The notes under the pieces are model-generated. The model had not been told where the DNA came from. It made no database searches and saw only the letters and a program-made list of their open reading frames with translations. Positions 36,307-44,344 of a stretch of DNA of 64,000 nucleotides are shown piece by piece. Position 1 is the stretch's first letter, and the number at the start of each line of letters is the position of its first letter. The stretch lies in assembly GCF_014203895.1 (NCBI RefSeq), contig NZ_JACHJY010000001.1, positions 496,001 to 560,000 of the forward strand, given 5' to 3'. This DNA is from Streptomyces nymphaeiformis (GTDB lineage: Bacteria > Actinomycetota > Actinomycetes > Streptomycetales > Streptomycetaceae). The position numbers and the translations under genes were made by a program.

Positions 36307-37629
36307 ATGCGCACGTCCGCCGCCGTGGCCGCCGTTCTCGCGGTGACCGGTGCCGCCCTCGGCTGGGCCCCCACCGCCTCCGCCACCACCACGGAGTGCG
36401 CGTCGCAGCCGCTCGGCACGGCCGGCCTGTACGCCGAGTTCGTCGAGAAGGACTCCGTCCGCCACTCGGACTCCGAAGGCGCGGTCGCGGTCGGCGGCGA
36501 CGCGACGTTCGGCGACCCGAAGCAGCCCTCCGGCTTCTCCATCGGCCACAAGCTCACCGGTGCCGACCTCGCGAAGCTGCCCGGCGGCCACAGCCTCGTC
36601 GTCGGCGGCACGCTGTACGCGAACCAGGTCGTCCTCGACAACGGCACCGGCGTCGCGGGCAAGGTCGTCGACCGCTCCACGCCCGGTCAGGGCTTCGGCG
36701 TCGACGGGAACAAGGTCGCGGAAGGCGCGTCCCCGGTCGACTTCGCGAAGGAGTTCGCGCGGCTGCGGACCCTGTCCACCGGCTGGGCCGCGACGCAGCC
36801 CAACGGCACGGTCGCCGCCGCAGGCGACGGCCTCTTCCTCACCGGCGCCGACAGGAAGCTCAACGTCTTCGCCGTGAACGCCGCCGACCTGGAGAAGGTC
36901 CGGGCGATCACCCTGGACGTCCCGGCCGGCTCCTCGACCCTCGTGAACGTGCTCGGCACCTCGTACGACATGAGCACCTCGGCCACGTACGGCGTCTACT
37001 ACAAGAACCTCGACGGCGGTGCCCCCGTCATCGACGACTACGCCGTCCCGCGCGACGAGTACCGCCAGATCCGCTCCCGGCTGCTGTGGAACTTCCCGCA
37101 GGCCGAGAGCGTGAAGAAGAACTACACCTCTTGGCCGGGCACGATCCTCGCCCCCAACGCCAAGGTCGAGATGGGCGGCAAGGGCATAGGTCCCGGCCAC
37201 GTCAACGGCTCCGTGATCGCCGAATCGCTGACGACCGTCCCCGGTGCCGAGACCCACCAGATGAACTTCACCGGCTGCCTCCCCGGAGGGACGACGCCCG
37301 GCCCGGTCGTCACCCCCGGGACGCCCGAGCCGACCGACACCCCCGTCCCCACCGCGCCGGCCACCCCCGAGCCCACCCCGAGCCAGGGCGGCGCGACGCC
37401 CGGCGCCCCGGAGACCCCTTCGGCCCCTTCCACCTCGGCGTCCCCGTCCGCCCCGGGCGAGACCACCCCCGGCGGGACGGCGACCCCGGCGCCCTCCGCC
37501 ACCCCGGAGGGTGATCTCGCGACGACCGGTTCGGCCATCGGCCCCGGAGCGATCGGCGCCGCCGTGGCGGCCGTCGCCGTCGGCGGAGGCTTCCTGGCCT
37601 TCGCGAAGCGCCGCCGCCGCGCTTCCTGA
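36307..37629 (+). CDS. Sortase-anchored choice-of-anchor-A surface protein
   Basis: This 440-residue exported protein has a signal peptide ending TASA (about residue 26) and a choice-of-anchor-A domain (GLYAEFVEKDSVRHSDSEGAVAVGGDATFG, FFP-like VNVLGTSYDMS, WNFPQAESVKKNYTSWPGTILAPNAKVEM, GHVNGSVIAESL). A Thr/Pro/Ser-rich stalk (about 325-400) leads to the sortase signal LATTG at 404-408, a hydrophobic helix and the tail KRRRRAS. LAxTG fits the class E sortases of streptomycetes. ATG 36307 follows a GGAG. Function is adhesive or structural by analogy only. Confidence 0.87.
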   Translation: MRTSAAVAAVLAVTGAALGWAPTASATTTECASQPLGTAGLYAEFVEKDSVRHSDSEGAVAVGGDATFGDPKQPSGFSIGHKLTGADLAKLPGGHSLVVGGTLYANQVVLDNGTGVAGKVVDRSTPGQGFGVDGNKVAEGASPVDFAKEFARLRTLSTGWAATQPNGTVAAAGDGLFLTGADRKLNVFAVNAADLEKVRAITLDVPAGSSTLVNVLGTSYDMSTSATYGVYYKNLDGGAPVIDDYAVPRDEYRQIRSRLLWNFPQAESVKKNYTSWPGTILAPNAKVEMGGKGIGPGHVNGSVIAESLTTVPGAETHQMNFTGCLPGGTTPGPVVTPGTPEPTDTPVPTAPATPEPTPSQGGATPGAPETPSAPSTSASPSAPGETTPGGTATPAPSATPEGDLATTGSAIGPGAIGAAVAAVAVGGGFLAFAKRRRRAS

Positions 37630-37692
37630 GGCCTTCCGGCACGGTGACGTGTCTCGGCCATCTCCGGGGCGAAGTCCTGACGGGGTGCTGAC

Positions 37693-37711
37693 GCCACATC
37701 GAGGATGTGGC
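37693..37711. promoter_or_regulatory. Short dyad upstream of the TerB-like gene
   Basis: GCCACATC-GAG-GATGTGGC is a perfect 8-bp inverted repeat 50 bases before the GTG start. TGACGCCACATC (37689-37700) also occurs at 36227-36238, upstream of the sortase-anchored gene, so the two may share a regulator; weak evidence. Confidence 0.4.
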
Positions 37712-37761
37712 TAACATCACGCCAACGCCGGCAGTGCAGCCGGGCCGTTGAGGAGGTGCGT

Positions 37762-38454
37762 GTGCGGTCTGCCCGGAATTCACGTGGTGGGAAAGTGGGC
37801 ATCTGCGGAATCCGCACCTCCTGGAACACCGTCGGAGACGGCGAGTTCTTCTGCGAGGAGTGCGGGGGCGACCGGAACTACCGGCGCCGCACCGGCCGCC
37901 GCAGGTTCGCCGTCCTGGGCGTCCCCGTCCTGCCCCGGGGCTGTACCGGCCCCGTCGTCGAGTGCGCGGCCTGTCACACGCACTTCGGTACGGAGGTGCT
38001 CGACCACCCGACGACGAGCCGCTTCTCCGCGATGCTGCGCGACGCCGTGCACACCGTCGCCCTGGCCGTCCTCGCCGCCGGCGGCACCGGCTCCCGCGAG
38101 GTCCTGGACCGGGCCGTCACCGCGGTCCGGTCCGCCGGCTTCGCCGAGTGCACGGCCGTCCAGCTCGTCGACCTCGTCGAGGCACTGGAGGCCGACACCG
38201 GACGCTTCATGCCCGAGGTGAACCCCGAGGGGACGCTCCTCTCGATCGAACTCCACGAGGCCCTGGAGCCGCTCACCCCGCACCTGTCGCCCGCCGGGCG
38301 GGAGTCGATCCTCCTCCAGGCCGCCCGGATCGCCCTCGCGGACGGCGCGTACACCCCGTCCGAGACGGAGGTCCTGGGCACGGTCGGCAACGCCCTGTCC
38401 CTGGCTCCGGAGGACACGGTCAGACTCCTGGCCTCGGCGCGGACGCTGGCGTAG
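37762..38454 (+). CDS. TerB-like protein with N-terminal zinc ribbon
   Basis: This 230-residue protein has an N-terminal zinc-ribbon-like region with FFCEECGGDRNYRRR and later CAACHTHFG (two CxxC pairs, residues about 25-75). A helical TerB-like domain follows (SAMLRDAVHTVALAVLAAGGTGSREVLDRAVTAVRSAGF, AGRESILLQAARIALADGAYTPSETEVLGTVGNALSL), where DGAYTPSE is the acidic TerB metal-binding style. Role in stress response is inferred. GTG 37762 follows GAGGAGG with good spacing; a longer in-frame start is less likely. Its end overlaps the convergent TPR gene by 35 bp. Confidence 0.8.
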   Translation: MRSARNSRGGKVGICGIRTSWNTVGDGEFFCEECGGDRNYRRRTGRRRFAVLGVPVLPRGCTGPVVECAACHTHFGTEVLDHPTTSRFSAMLRDAVHTVALAVLAAGGTGSREVLDRAVTAVRSAGFAECTAVQLVDLVEALEADTGRFMPEVNPEGTLLSIELHEALEPLTPHLSPAGRESILLQAARIALADGAYTPSETEVLGTVGNALSLAPEDTVRLLASARTLA

Positions 38455-39979
38455 GGCGCCGCCCCCGCTGCCGTGCGGGCAATCGTCCCGCAGGGCGAGG
38501 GGGGTCCTCCCTCGCCCCAGCGGAACGATTTCCCACAACGGGGGTGGGCACCGCCCCAAGCCGCTCGAACACCGCCCGCGCCGCGGACAGCTCCCCGCGG
38601 GCCCCCGTCGCCGCGAGCCGCACCCGTACCCGCGCCGCCTCGTACGGCACCCCCAGCCCCAGCCACCCCCCGAGCGCCCGGCGCAGCAGACGTCGTGCGG
38701 GCTCCGGGCGGGACTCGGCCAGGGCCACCGCGCCCCGCGCCGTGTCCGCCATCGCCCGCAGCAGCGGTACGTCCCCGGCCAGTACCTCCAGCTCCGCCGC
38801 CGCGCCCGCCGCCCCCGGCACGTCACCGACCGCGAGGGCCACCTCGGTGCGGGCGGCGAGCAGCCGGGCCCGGCCGAGGAGGTCGTGGCCGGAGTCGCAG
38901 GCGAGCGCCAGACCGACGCCCGCCACCGCCGCCTCGACCCGCCCCTGCGCCAGGCGCAGCAGCGCGAGCCCCGGCTGCGGGATCCGGCCCAGCTCGTGCG
39001 CGTGCGCGTACGAGACGGCGGCCTCCTCCAGACGGCCCTGGCGCCGCTGGACGTCCCCGGCCGTGTAGTACGCGGCGGCCGCCGCCCCCAGGCAGTCCAC
39101 CGACACCTCCCGGCACGCCTGCCGTGCCTCCGCCTCCGCGAGCGCCCACGCCCCGAGGAGGTCGAGGACCGCGACCCGGTGCGCCCGGCAGACGCCCCGG
39201 AAGGGGTTCTCTCCTGAGGGCGTGACGCCCAGCGGCGGCGGCTCGGCGGGCCGGCGGCCCGTCCAGGGCGGGGAGCACCATTCCATCGCCGCGTTCGTCC
39301 ACTCCACCGCGCGGGCGAGGTCCGCGGACCGCATGCACAGGTCGATGGCCAGGCAGTACAGCAGGCCGGTGAACATGCCGCTCAGCTCGCCCGCCGTCAC
39401 CGCGCGCATCGCCTCGTCGAGCTGCGCGAACCCCTCGGCACGGCGGCCCTGGGCCAGCAGGACCGAGGCCTCGGCCTGGCGGCTGAGCGCGAGGAGGTCC
39501 GGGCCGCCGGAGCGGACGGCCGGCCCGGTCATGCGGCGGATCGCCGCGAGGGCGGACGCGCGGTCACCGCGCGCGGTGGCCTCCTCGGCGTCCGTCCAGG
39601 CGACGAAGCACTGCTCCGGGCAGGGCGGCAGGTCGTCCAGGTGGTGGTGCGCCCGATGCAGCCATCCGGCGGCCGCCGCGGGCCGGCCGAGACCCTTGTA
39701 CTCGTGGTGCAGCCACCAGGAGGCGAGCCCCGCACCCCGGTGGTCGCCACCCGCCACGTACGCCGCGTGGGCCCGCAGCCGCGAGGCCACGGACTCGTCC
39801 ACGTGGCCCGACCACCAGGCCGCGTCGGCGAGCGTCATCAGGTCGTCGGCGGTCAGCGCCCGCGAGGGGTGCGCGTCATGGGCGCGCAGCAGCTCGTACG
39901 CCTCGGACCAGGCCTCCCGGGCCGCCGCGTCCCGGGCCTGCCCGAGCCGGTCGATCGCGGGTGCGGACACGGCCCTCAC
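38420..39979 (-). CDS. TPR-like helical protein with repeat-derived C terminus
   Basis: This 519-residue alpha-helical protein resembles the tetratricopeptide part of large LuxR-type regulators (AYELLRAHDAHPSRALTADDLMTLADAAWWSGHVDESVASRLRAH, AAYYTAGDVQRRQGRLEEAAVSYAHAHELGR, LLRRALGGWLGLGVPYEAARVRVRLA). No LuxR HTH follows AARAVFERLGA. Instead the last 37 or so residues (PVVGNRSAGAREDPPRP and on) are encoded by a dispersed inverted-repeat element. The domain end may have been lost to that insertion. Start GTG 39979 is uncertain; GTG 39970 is better spaced from GGAGGAGG. Divergent from the MMPL gene. Confidence 0.68.
   Translation of the reverse strand: MRAVSAPAIDRLGQARDAAAREAWSEAYELLRAHDAHPSRALTADDLMTLADAAWWSGHVDESVASRLRAHAAYVAGGDHRGAGLASWWLHHEYKGLGRPAAAAGWLHRAHHHLDDLPPCPEQCFVAWTDAEEATARGDRASALAAIRRMTGPAVRSGGPDLLALSRQAEASVLLAQGRRAEGFAQLDEAMRAVTAGELSGMFTGLLYCLAIDLCMRSADLARAVEWTNAAMEWCSPPWTGRRPAEPPPLGVTPSGENPFRGVCRAHRVAVLDLLGAWALAEAEARQACREVSVDCLGAAAAAYYTAGDVQRRQGRLEEAAVSYAHAHELGRIPQPGLALLRLAQGRVEAAVAGVGLALACDSGHDLLGRARLLAARTEVALAVGDVPGAAGAAAELEVLAGDVPLLRAMADTARGAVALAESRPEPARRLLRRALGGWLGLGVPYEAARVRVRLAATGARGELSAARAVFERLGAVPTPVVGNRSAGAREDPPRPAGRLPARQRGRRPTPASAPRPGV
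38473..38536. repeat. Inverted-repeat element, copy A (MITE-like)
   Basis: Two arms of about 28 bp (38473-38503, core CAATCGTCCCGCAGGGCGAG, and 38509-38536, core CTCGCCCCAGCGGAACGATT) form an imperfect dyad. The right arm reversed matches copy B at 44173-44200 in 27 of 28 bases. It supplies the C-terminal codons of the TPR gene and separates it from the TerB-like gene. Confidence 0.8.
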
Positions 39980-40091
39980 CTCCTCCGGGTCCTTCCAGGT
40001 TATGAGCGCGCGCGACCCCGGGCCCGTCGGAAGCCGAGCGTGGGAGGCGCCGCCGTATCCGCTCCCGCACGCGCGCGCGTACCCGCTCCCG

Positions 40092-40136
40092 TACTCCCCA
40101 GGGAGTAATCACCCCCGCTCACCGCCCCCGGGAGTA
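40092..40136. promoter_or_regulatory. Candidate operator upstream of the MMPL gene
   Basis: TACTCCC-CA-GGGAGTA (40092-40107) is a perfect 7-bp dyad, and a further GGGAGTA half-site starts at 40130. It lies in the 246-bp spacer between the divergent TPR and MMPL genes; no gene is seen in that spacer. Likely bound by the adjacent response regulator or a local repressor. Confidence 0.6.
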
Positions 40137-40225
40137 CCCCCCACCTCCCTCGTCAGCGCGACGAATTCGCCCTCGGGCGACGGGAGTCTGGGAGCGAACC
40201 CAAGAGGACCGATGGAGGGAGGCCC

Positions 40226-42280
40226 GTGATGGAGGGCCGTCAGAGGATCGTCGGCTGGGGGGTGCTGGCCCTGTGGGTGATCGTGATCGCCCTCGCCGCA
40301 CCCCTCGCCGGAAAGCTCGGCGACGTCCAGCGCAACCGCGCCGTCGACTACCTGCCGGCGAGCGCCGACTCGACGCAGGTCGCGAAGATCACCGAGCAGC
40401 TGCCCGGCGGGGACTCCACCGACCTCGTGCTCGTCTACCACCGCGAGGGCGGACTGACCGCCGCCGACAAGGCCACCGCCGCCCGGGAGGTGCGGGAGGT
40501 CACCGCCGCGCACCCGCTCCTCTCGACCCCGCGGCCCGTGCCCTCCGAGGACGGCAGCACCCTCCTGTACGCCGTGTCGAGCACCGAGCCCGGTGCGGAC
40601 GAGACGGCCAGGGACGCCTTCGTCCACGACGTCCGCGAGACCGTGAGCGGCGAGGTCGGCGGCCCCGGCGCCCTCGCCACCGACGCGAGCGAGGTCTACG
40701 GCTCCCTCGACGGCCCGCTGCTCTACACGACCGTGGCCGTCGTCGCGATCCTCCTGATCGTCATCTACCGCAGCCCGGTCCTCTGGCTCGTGCCGCTGGT
40801 CGTCGCCGGCGTCGCCGACTTCCTCTCGACGGCCGTCGCCTACGCCCTCCACCAGGGCTTCGACATCAGCGTCTCCGGCCAGAGCACGAGCGTCATGACG
40901 ATCCTCGTCTTCGGCGCGGGCACCGACTACGCCCTGCTCCTCGTCTCCCGCTACCGCGAGGAACTGCGCCGGACCCCCCGTCCGTACGACGCGATGGCCG
41001 CCGCCCTGCGCGGCTGCGGGCCCGCCGTCCTCGCCTCCTCCGGGACCGTCGCCCTCGGCATGTTCTGCCTGCTCGCCGCCGACATGAACAGCAGCCGGGG
41101 CATGGGGCCCACGGCCGCCGTCGGCGTCCTGTGCGCGCTCGTCGCGATGACGACGCTGCTGCCCGCCCTGCTCGTCGTCCTCGGCCGACGGGTGTTCTGG
41201 CCGCTGATCCCGGCGTACGGCAGCGAGCCGAAGGCCGCGCGCCGTTCGCTCTTCGCCGCGATGGGCTCCTCGGCCGGCCGGCGCCCGCTCGCCGTCCTCG
41301 TCACGGGCACCGCCGCCCTGGCCGCCCTCGCCCTCGGCGCGCTGAACATGCCCGGAGACGTCAAGCAGGAGGACTCCTTCAGCTCCACCCCGGAAGCGGT
41401 CGCCGCGATGAAGACGCTGGCCGCCGCGTACCCGGAGATGAGCACCCAGCCCCTCACCGTCGTGGCGCCGACCGCCGCCGCCACGCGCGCGCTGGACACC
41501 GCGCGGGCGACCGGGGGAGTCGTGCGGGCCGAGCGCGGCCGCAGCGGCGGCGGCTGGACGGAGATCTCCGTCGTCGCCGCGCACCCGCCGCAGTCCGCCG
41601 GCGAGACCGCGACCATCCGGGAGCTGCGCTCCGCGCTCGGCGAAGGGGTGTACGTCGGCGGGTCCAGCGCCGAACAGCTCGACATGACCGACACCGAGGC
41701 CCGCGACCGGAGGATCGTCGTCCCGCTCGTCCTCCTCGTCGTGACGATCGTGCTGGTAGCGCTGCTGCGCAGCCTCGTCGCGCCGCTGATCCTGATCGCC
41801 GCGGTCGTCGCCGTCTGGGGTGCGGCCCTCGGCATCGGCGCCCTCGTCTTCGAACCTCTCTTCGGCTACGCGGGCAGCGACCCGGGCCTGCCCCTGCTCT
41901 CCTTCGTCTTCCTCGTCGCCCTCGGCGTCGACTACGGCATCTTCCTCATGCACCGGATGCGCGAGGAGTGCCTGAACGGCAGCGATCCGGCCGCCGCGGC
42001 CCTGACCGCCCTGCGCACGACCGGCGGCGTGATCGCCTCGGCGGGGCTCGTCCTGGCCGCCACGTTCGCGGTCCTCGTCAACATGCCGATGGTGCCGCTG
42101 GCGGAGCTCGGCTTCGTGATCGCGGTCGGCGTCCTGCTCGACACCTTCCTGGTCCGCACCTACCTCGTCACCAGCGCGAGCGTCCTGCTCGGGCGGAAGG
42201 TGTGGTGGCCGGGTCCGCTGGCCGCGAAGCCCGCGTCAACACCGGGCTCAGGGTCGGAGCCGGAGCCCGTACGGGTCTGA
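40226..42280 (+). CDS. MMPL family RND-type exporter
   Basis: This 684-residue transporter has the MMPL layout. An N-terminal membrane helix (IVGWGVLALWVIVIALAAPLAGK) is followed by a large extracytoplasmic loop, a five-to-six-helix block with the proton-relay motif ILVFGAGTDYALLLVSRYREEL, a second loop, and a second block ending FLVALGVDYGIFLMHRMREE (GxDY). MMPL proteins export lipids or hydrophobic compounds. GTG 40226 or ATG 40229 can start it after GGGAGGCCC. The two-component pair immediately downstream and a dyad upstream suggest local control. Confidence 0.92.
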   Translation: MMEGRQRIVGWGVLALWVIVIALAAPLAGKLGDVQRNRAVDYLPASADSTQVAKITEQLPGGDSTDLVLVYHREGGLTAADKATAAREVREVTAAHPLLSTPRPVPSEDGSTLLYAVSSTEPGADETARDAFVHDVRETVSGEVGGPGALATDASEVYGSLDGPLLYTTVAVVAILLIVIYRSPVLWLVPLVVAGVADFLSTAVAYALHQGFDISVSGQSTSVMTILVFGAGTDYALLLVSRYREELRRTPRPYDAMAAALRGCGPAVLASSGTVALGMFCLLAADMNSSRGMGPTAAVGVLCALVAMTTLLPALLVVLGRRVFWPLIPAYGSEPKAARRSLFAAMGSSAGRRPLAVLVTGTAALAALALGALNMPGDVKQEDSFSSTPEAVAAMKTLAAAYPEMSTQPLTVVAPTAAATRALDTARATGGVVRAERGRSGGGWTEISVVAAHPPQSAGETATIRELRSALGEGVYVGGSSAEQLDMTDTEARDRRIVVPLVLLVVTIVLVALLRSLVAPLILIAAVVAVWGAALGIGALVFEPLFGYAGSDPGLPLLSFVFLVALGVDYGIFLMHRMREECLNGSDPAAAALTALRTTGGVIASAGLVLAATFAVLVNMPMVPLAELGFVIAVGVLLDTFLVRTYLVTSASVLLGRKVWWPGPLAAKPASTPGSGSEPEPVRV

Positions 42281-42332
42281 CCGGGGGCGGGTGGGGGGCT
42301 TCCCGGACTGTCAGGAGCCCCTGCCCGCAGGG

Positions 42333-42382
42333 AGGATGAACGCCATGGACTTCGCAGAGGATGAACACCATGGATTTCGCAG
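42333..42382 (+). repeat. 25-bp tandem duplication of the kinase start region
   Basis: 42333-42357 and 42358-42382 match at 23 of 25 bases (AGGATGAACxCCATGGAxTTCGCAG); both differences are transitions. Each copy has a purine-rich ribosome site and ATG. The 25-bp offset places the two ATGs in different frames. Confidence 0.92.
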
Positions 42383-42398
42383 CGGCATTGACCCGTGA
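42345..42398 (+). CDS. 17-codon upstream ORF overlapping the histidine kinase start
   Basis: ATG 42345, nine bases after GGAGG (42331-42335), opens the frame MDFAEDEHHGFRSGIDP and ends at TGA 42396-42398, 29 bases inside the kinase gene. Its ribosome site is better than that of the kinase (GAGG at 42357-42360). It arises from the 25-bp duplication. Translation is unproven. Confidence 0.5.
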   Translation: MDFAEDEHHGFRSGIDP

Positions 42399-43512
42399 CC
42401 CGAAGGCGGCGCCGTACCCGGTACGGCGCGACGCCACCGTCGCCGCCGCCTTCGCGGTGGTCGCGGTCGCCCTCGCGCTGGCCGTCGACGACGGCCGGCG
42501 GCCGGACGCCGTCGGCTGGGTGCTGCTGCTCGCCGCGCACGTCCCGCTGGCCTGGCGGCGGAAGGCGCCGATGCCGGTGCTGGTCGCCGTGGTGGCCTGT
42601 GTCGTGCCGTACCACGCGATGGACTTCATGCACCTGGCGCCGATACCGGCCTCGCTGACCGCGCTCTACACGGTCGCGTCCACCGGCCGCGTGAAGCGCA
42701 CGGTGATGGTGGGCCTCGCGGTCACGTGCGTCACGCTCACCATGCAGCTCTGCGTCAACCCGCACCGGCTGGTGGACCTGCTCAGGAACTCCGGCTGGGT
42801 GATCGCCGTTCTCGTCTTCGGCGCGAGCATCCGGCTCTACCGGCAGCTCGTGGCGAGCGTGGTGGAGCGGTCGGAGCGCGAGGCGGAGCGGAAGGTCGCC
42901 GAGGAGCGGCTGCGGATAGCCAGGGACCTGCACGACCTCCTCGCGCACTCGATCACCCTGATCGGCGTGCAGACCTCGGTCGCCGCGCACCTCCTGGTCG
43001 CCGACCCGGACCGGCTCGACCGGGACGCGCTCGTCCAGGCGCTCGACGGGATATCCGAGACCTGCCGGGACGCCCGCGCGGAGGTCCGCACGACCCTGGA
43101 CGTGCTGCGCGCCGACCCGGAGGGCCCGCTGCCGGATCTGGCCTCGCTGCCCGATCTCGTACGGTCCTCGGGCGCGGACCTGACCGTGCGGACCGGCGAG
43201 GCGAAGGTCCCGGCGGCGGTCGGCGCGGCCGCGTACCGGATCGTGCAGGAGTCGCTGACCAACGCCGTCCGGCACGGGGGTCCGGACGCGGCGGTACGGG
43301 TCGATGTCGGGCTCGCGCAGGAGGTGCTGACGGTACGGGTCGTCGACGACGGCACCGCCCCGGGCGGTACGGGCGGCTCGGGGTACGGGATCCTCGGGAT
43401 GCGGGAGAGAGCCAGGAGCGTGGGCGGCACACTGACCGCCGGCCCGCGCGACGGCGGGGGTTTCGAGGTCGCGGCGGCGCTGCCGCTCGCGGGGAGGGAG
43501 GTGACGGCGTGA
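42370..43512 (+). CDS. Sensor histidine kinase (NarL-family partner)
   Basis: This 380-residue kinase has four or more N-terminal hydrophobic segments in residues about 20-150, a coiled stretch, the HisKA_3 phosphoacceptor region ERLRIARDLHDLLAHSITLIGVQ (His188) and a HATPase domain (AAYRIVQESLTNAVRHG, VRVVDDGTAPGGTGGSGYGILGMRERA). Start ATG 42370 follows GAGG by nine bases; ATG 42361 is in frame but poorly placed. The start region is duplicated, giving an overlapping upstream ORF. The stop overlaps the response regulator GTG. It may control the adjacent MMPL exporter. Confidence 0.9.
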   Translation: MDFAAALTRDPKAAPYPVRRDATVAAAFAVVAVALALAVDDGRRPDAVGWVLLLAAHVPLAWRRKAPMPVLVAVVACVVPYHAMDFMHLAPIPASLTALYTVASTGRVKRTVMVGLAVTCVTLTMQLCVNPHRLVDLLRNSGWVIAVLVFGASIRLYRQLVASVVERSEREAERKVAEERLRIARDLHDLLAHSITLIGVQTSVAAHLLVADPDRLDRDALVQALDGISETCRDARAEVRTTLDVLRADPEGPLPDLASLPDLVRSSGADLTVRTGEAKVPAAVGAAAYRIVQESLTNAVRHGGPDAAVRVDVGLAQEVLTVRVVDDGTAPGGTGGSGYGILGMRERARSVGGTLTAGPRDGGGFEVAAALPLAGREVTA

Positions 43513-44165
43513 TCAGGGTCCTGCTGGCGGACGACCAGACGCTCGTCCGGGCGTCGTTCGCGATGCTCGTCGACTCGGCGCCGGACATGGAGGTCGTGGG
43601 CCAGGCGGCCAACGGCAAGGAGGCGGTGGAGCTGGCCCGTTCGGCCCGGGCGGACCTGGTCGTCATGGACGTCCGGATGCCCGAACTGGACGGGATCGGG
43701 GCGACGCGCCTGATAGCCGCCGACGAGGACCTGGCCGGGGTGAAGGTCCTCGTCCTCACCACGTACGACACGGACGAGCACGTGGTGGAGGCGCTGCGGG
43801 CGGGTGCGTCGGGCTTCGTGGTCAAGGACATCCGGCCGGCCGAACTGCTCGCCGCGATCCGCACGGTGGCGGCGGGGGAGTCCCTGCTCTCCCCGGGCCC
43901 GACGTCCCGCCTGATAGCCAGGGTCCTCGCGACCCCGCGAACCCCGGTGGCAGGAGGCCCGGAAGGCCTCTCGGACCGCGAACGCCAGGTCCTGACCCTG
44001 GTGGCCCGAGGCCTCAACAACACGGAGATAGCGGAAGCCCTGGGCCTCTCCCCCCTCACGGCCAAAACCCACGTCAGCCGCATCATGGGCAAGCTGGAGG
44101 CCCGAGACCGAGCCCAACTGGTGATCGTGGCCTACGAGTCGGGCCTGGTGTCCCCGGAGAGGTGA
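43509..44165 (+). CDS. NarL/LuxR-type response regulator
   Basis: This 218-residue regulator has a receiver domain (VIRVLLADDQTLVRASFAMLVDSAPDMEVVG; phosphoacceptor Asp in VVMDVRMPELDG, about residue 54; Lys in GFVVKDIRPAELL) and a C-terminal LuxR HTH (LSDRERQVLTLVARGLNNTEIAEALGLSPLTAKTHVSRIMGKL). GTG 43509 overlaps the kinase stop (GTGA), so the pair is translationally coupled. Candidate target: the dyad upstream of the MMPL gene. A dispersed repeat element begins eight bases after the stop. Confidence 0.93.
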   Translation: MIRVLLADDQTLVRASFAMLVDSAPDMEVVGQAANGKEAVELARSARADLVVMDVRMPELDGIGATRLIAADEDLAGVKVLVLTTYDTDEHVVEALRAGASGFVVKDIRPAELLAAIRTVAAGESLLSPGPTSRLIARVLATPRTPVAGGPEGLSDRERQVLTLVARGLNNTEIAEALGLSPLTAKTHVSRIMGKLEARDRAQLVIVAYESGLVSPER

Positions 44166-44172
44166 GTTCCGT

Positions 44173-44236
44173 GTGGGCAATCGTTCCGCTGGGGCGAGGG
44201 GGGTCCCCCCTGCTCGAGCGGAGCCGAGAGCTTGGG
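44173..44236. repeat. Inverted-repeat element, copy B (MITE-like)
   Basis: GTGGGCAATCGTTCCGCTGG (44173-44192) and the next eight bases match the copy A right arm reversed in 27 of 28 positions. The second half differs from copy A and forms its own C-rich/G-rich hairpin around CCCCCTGCTCGAG and GAGAGCTTGGGGG. From memory this tract is dispersed in streptomycete intergenic regions. Confidence 0.7.
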
Positions 44237-44289
44237 GGAGGGGGGCGCACGGAACGGCACCCCTGCCGGCGCCAGAGGCTTCCGAGCCT

Positions 44290-44332
44290 GGACCCGCACC
44301 ACAGGTACGGCGCACGCAAACGGTGCGGGTCC
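44290..44332. terminator. Hairpin between the response regulator and ferredoxin reductase genes
   Basis: GGACCCGCACC (44290-44300) pairs perfectly with GGTGCGGGTCC (44322-44332) across a 21-nt loop, just before the stop of the convergent reductase gene. Confidence 0.65.
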
Positions 44333-44344
44333 GGGGGACGGGCC

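Noticed and set aside
42295..42321. Terminator between the MMPL and kinase genes (GGGGCT/AGCCCC)
   Set aside because: Only six base pairs with a 15-nt loop; too weak to call in such GC-rich DNA.
38473..44236. Complete insertion sequence or transposon bounded by the two repeat copies
   Set aside because: No transposase or integrase lies between them, and the second halves of the two copies differ; they look like independent MITE-type insertions.
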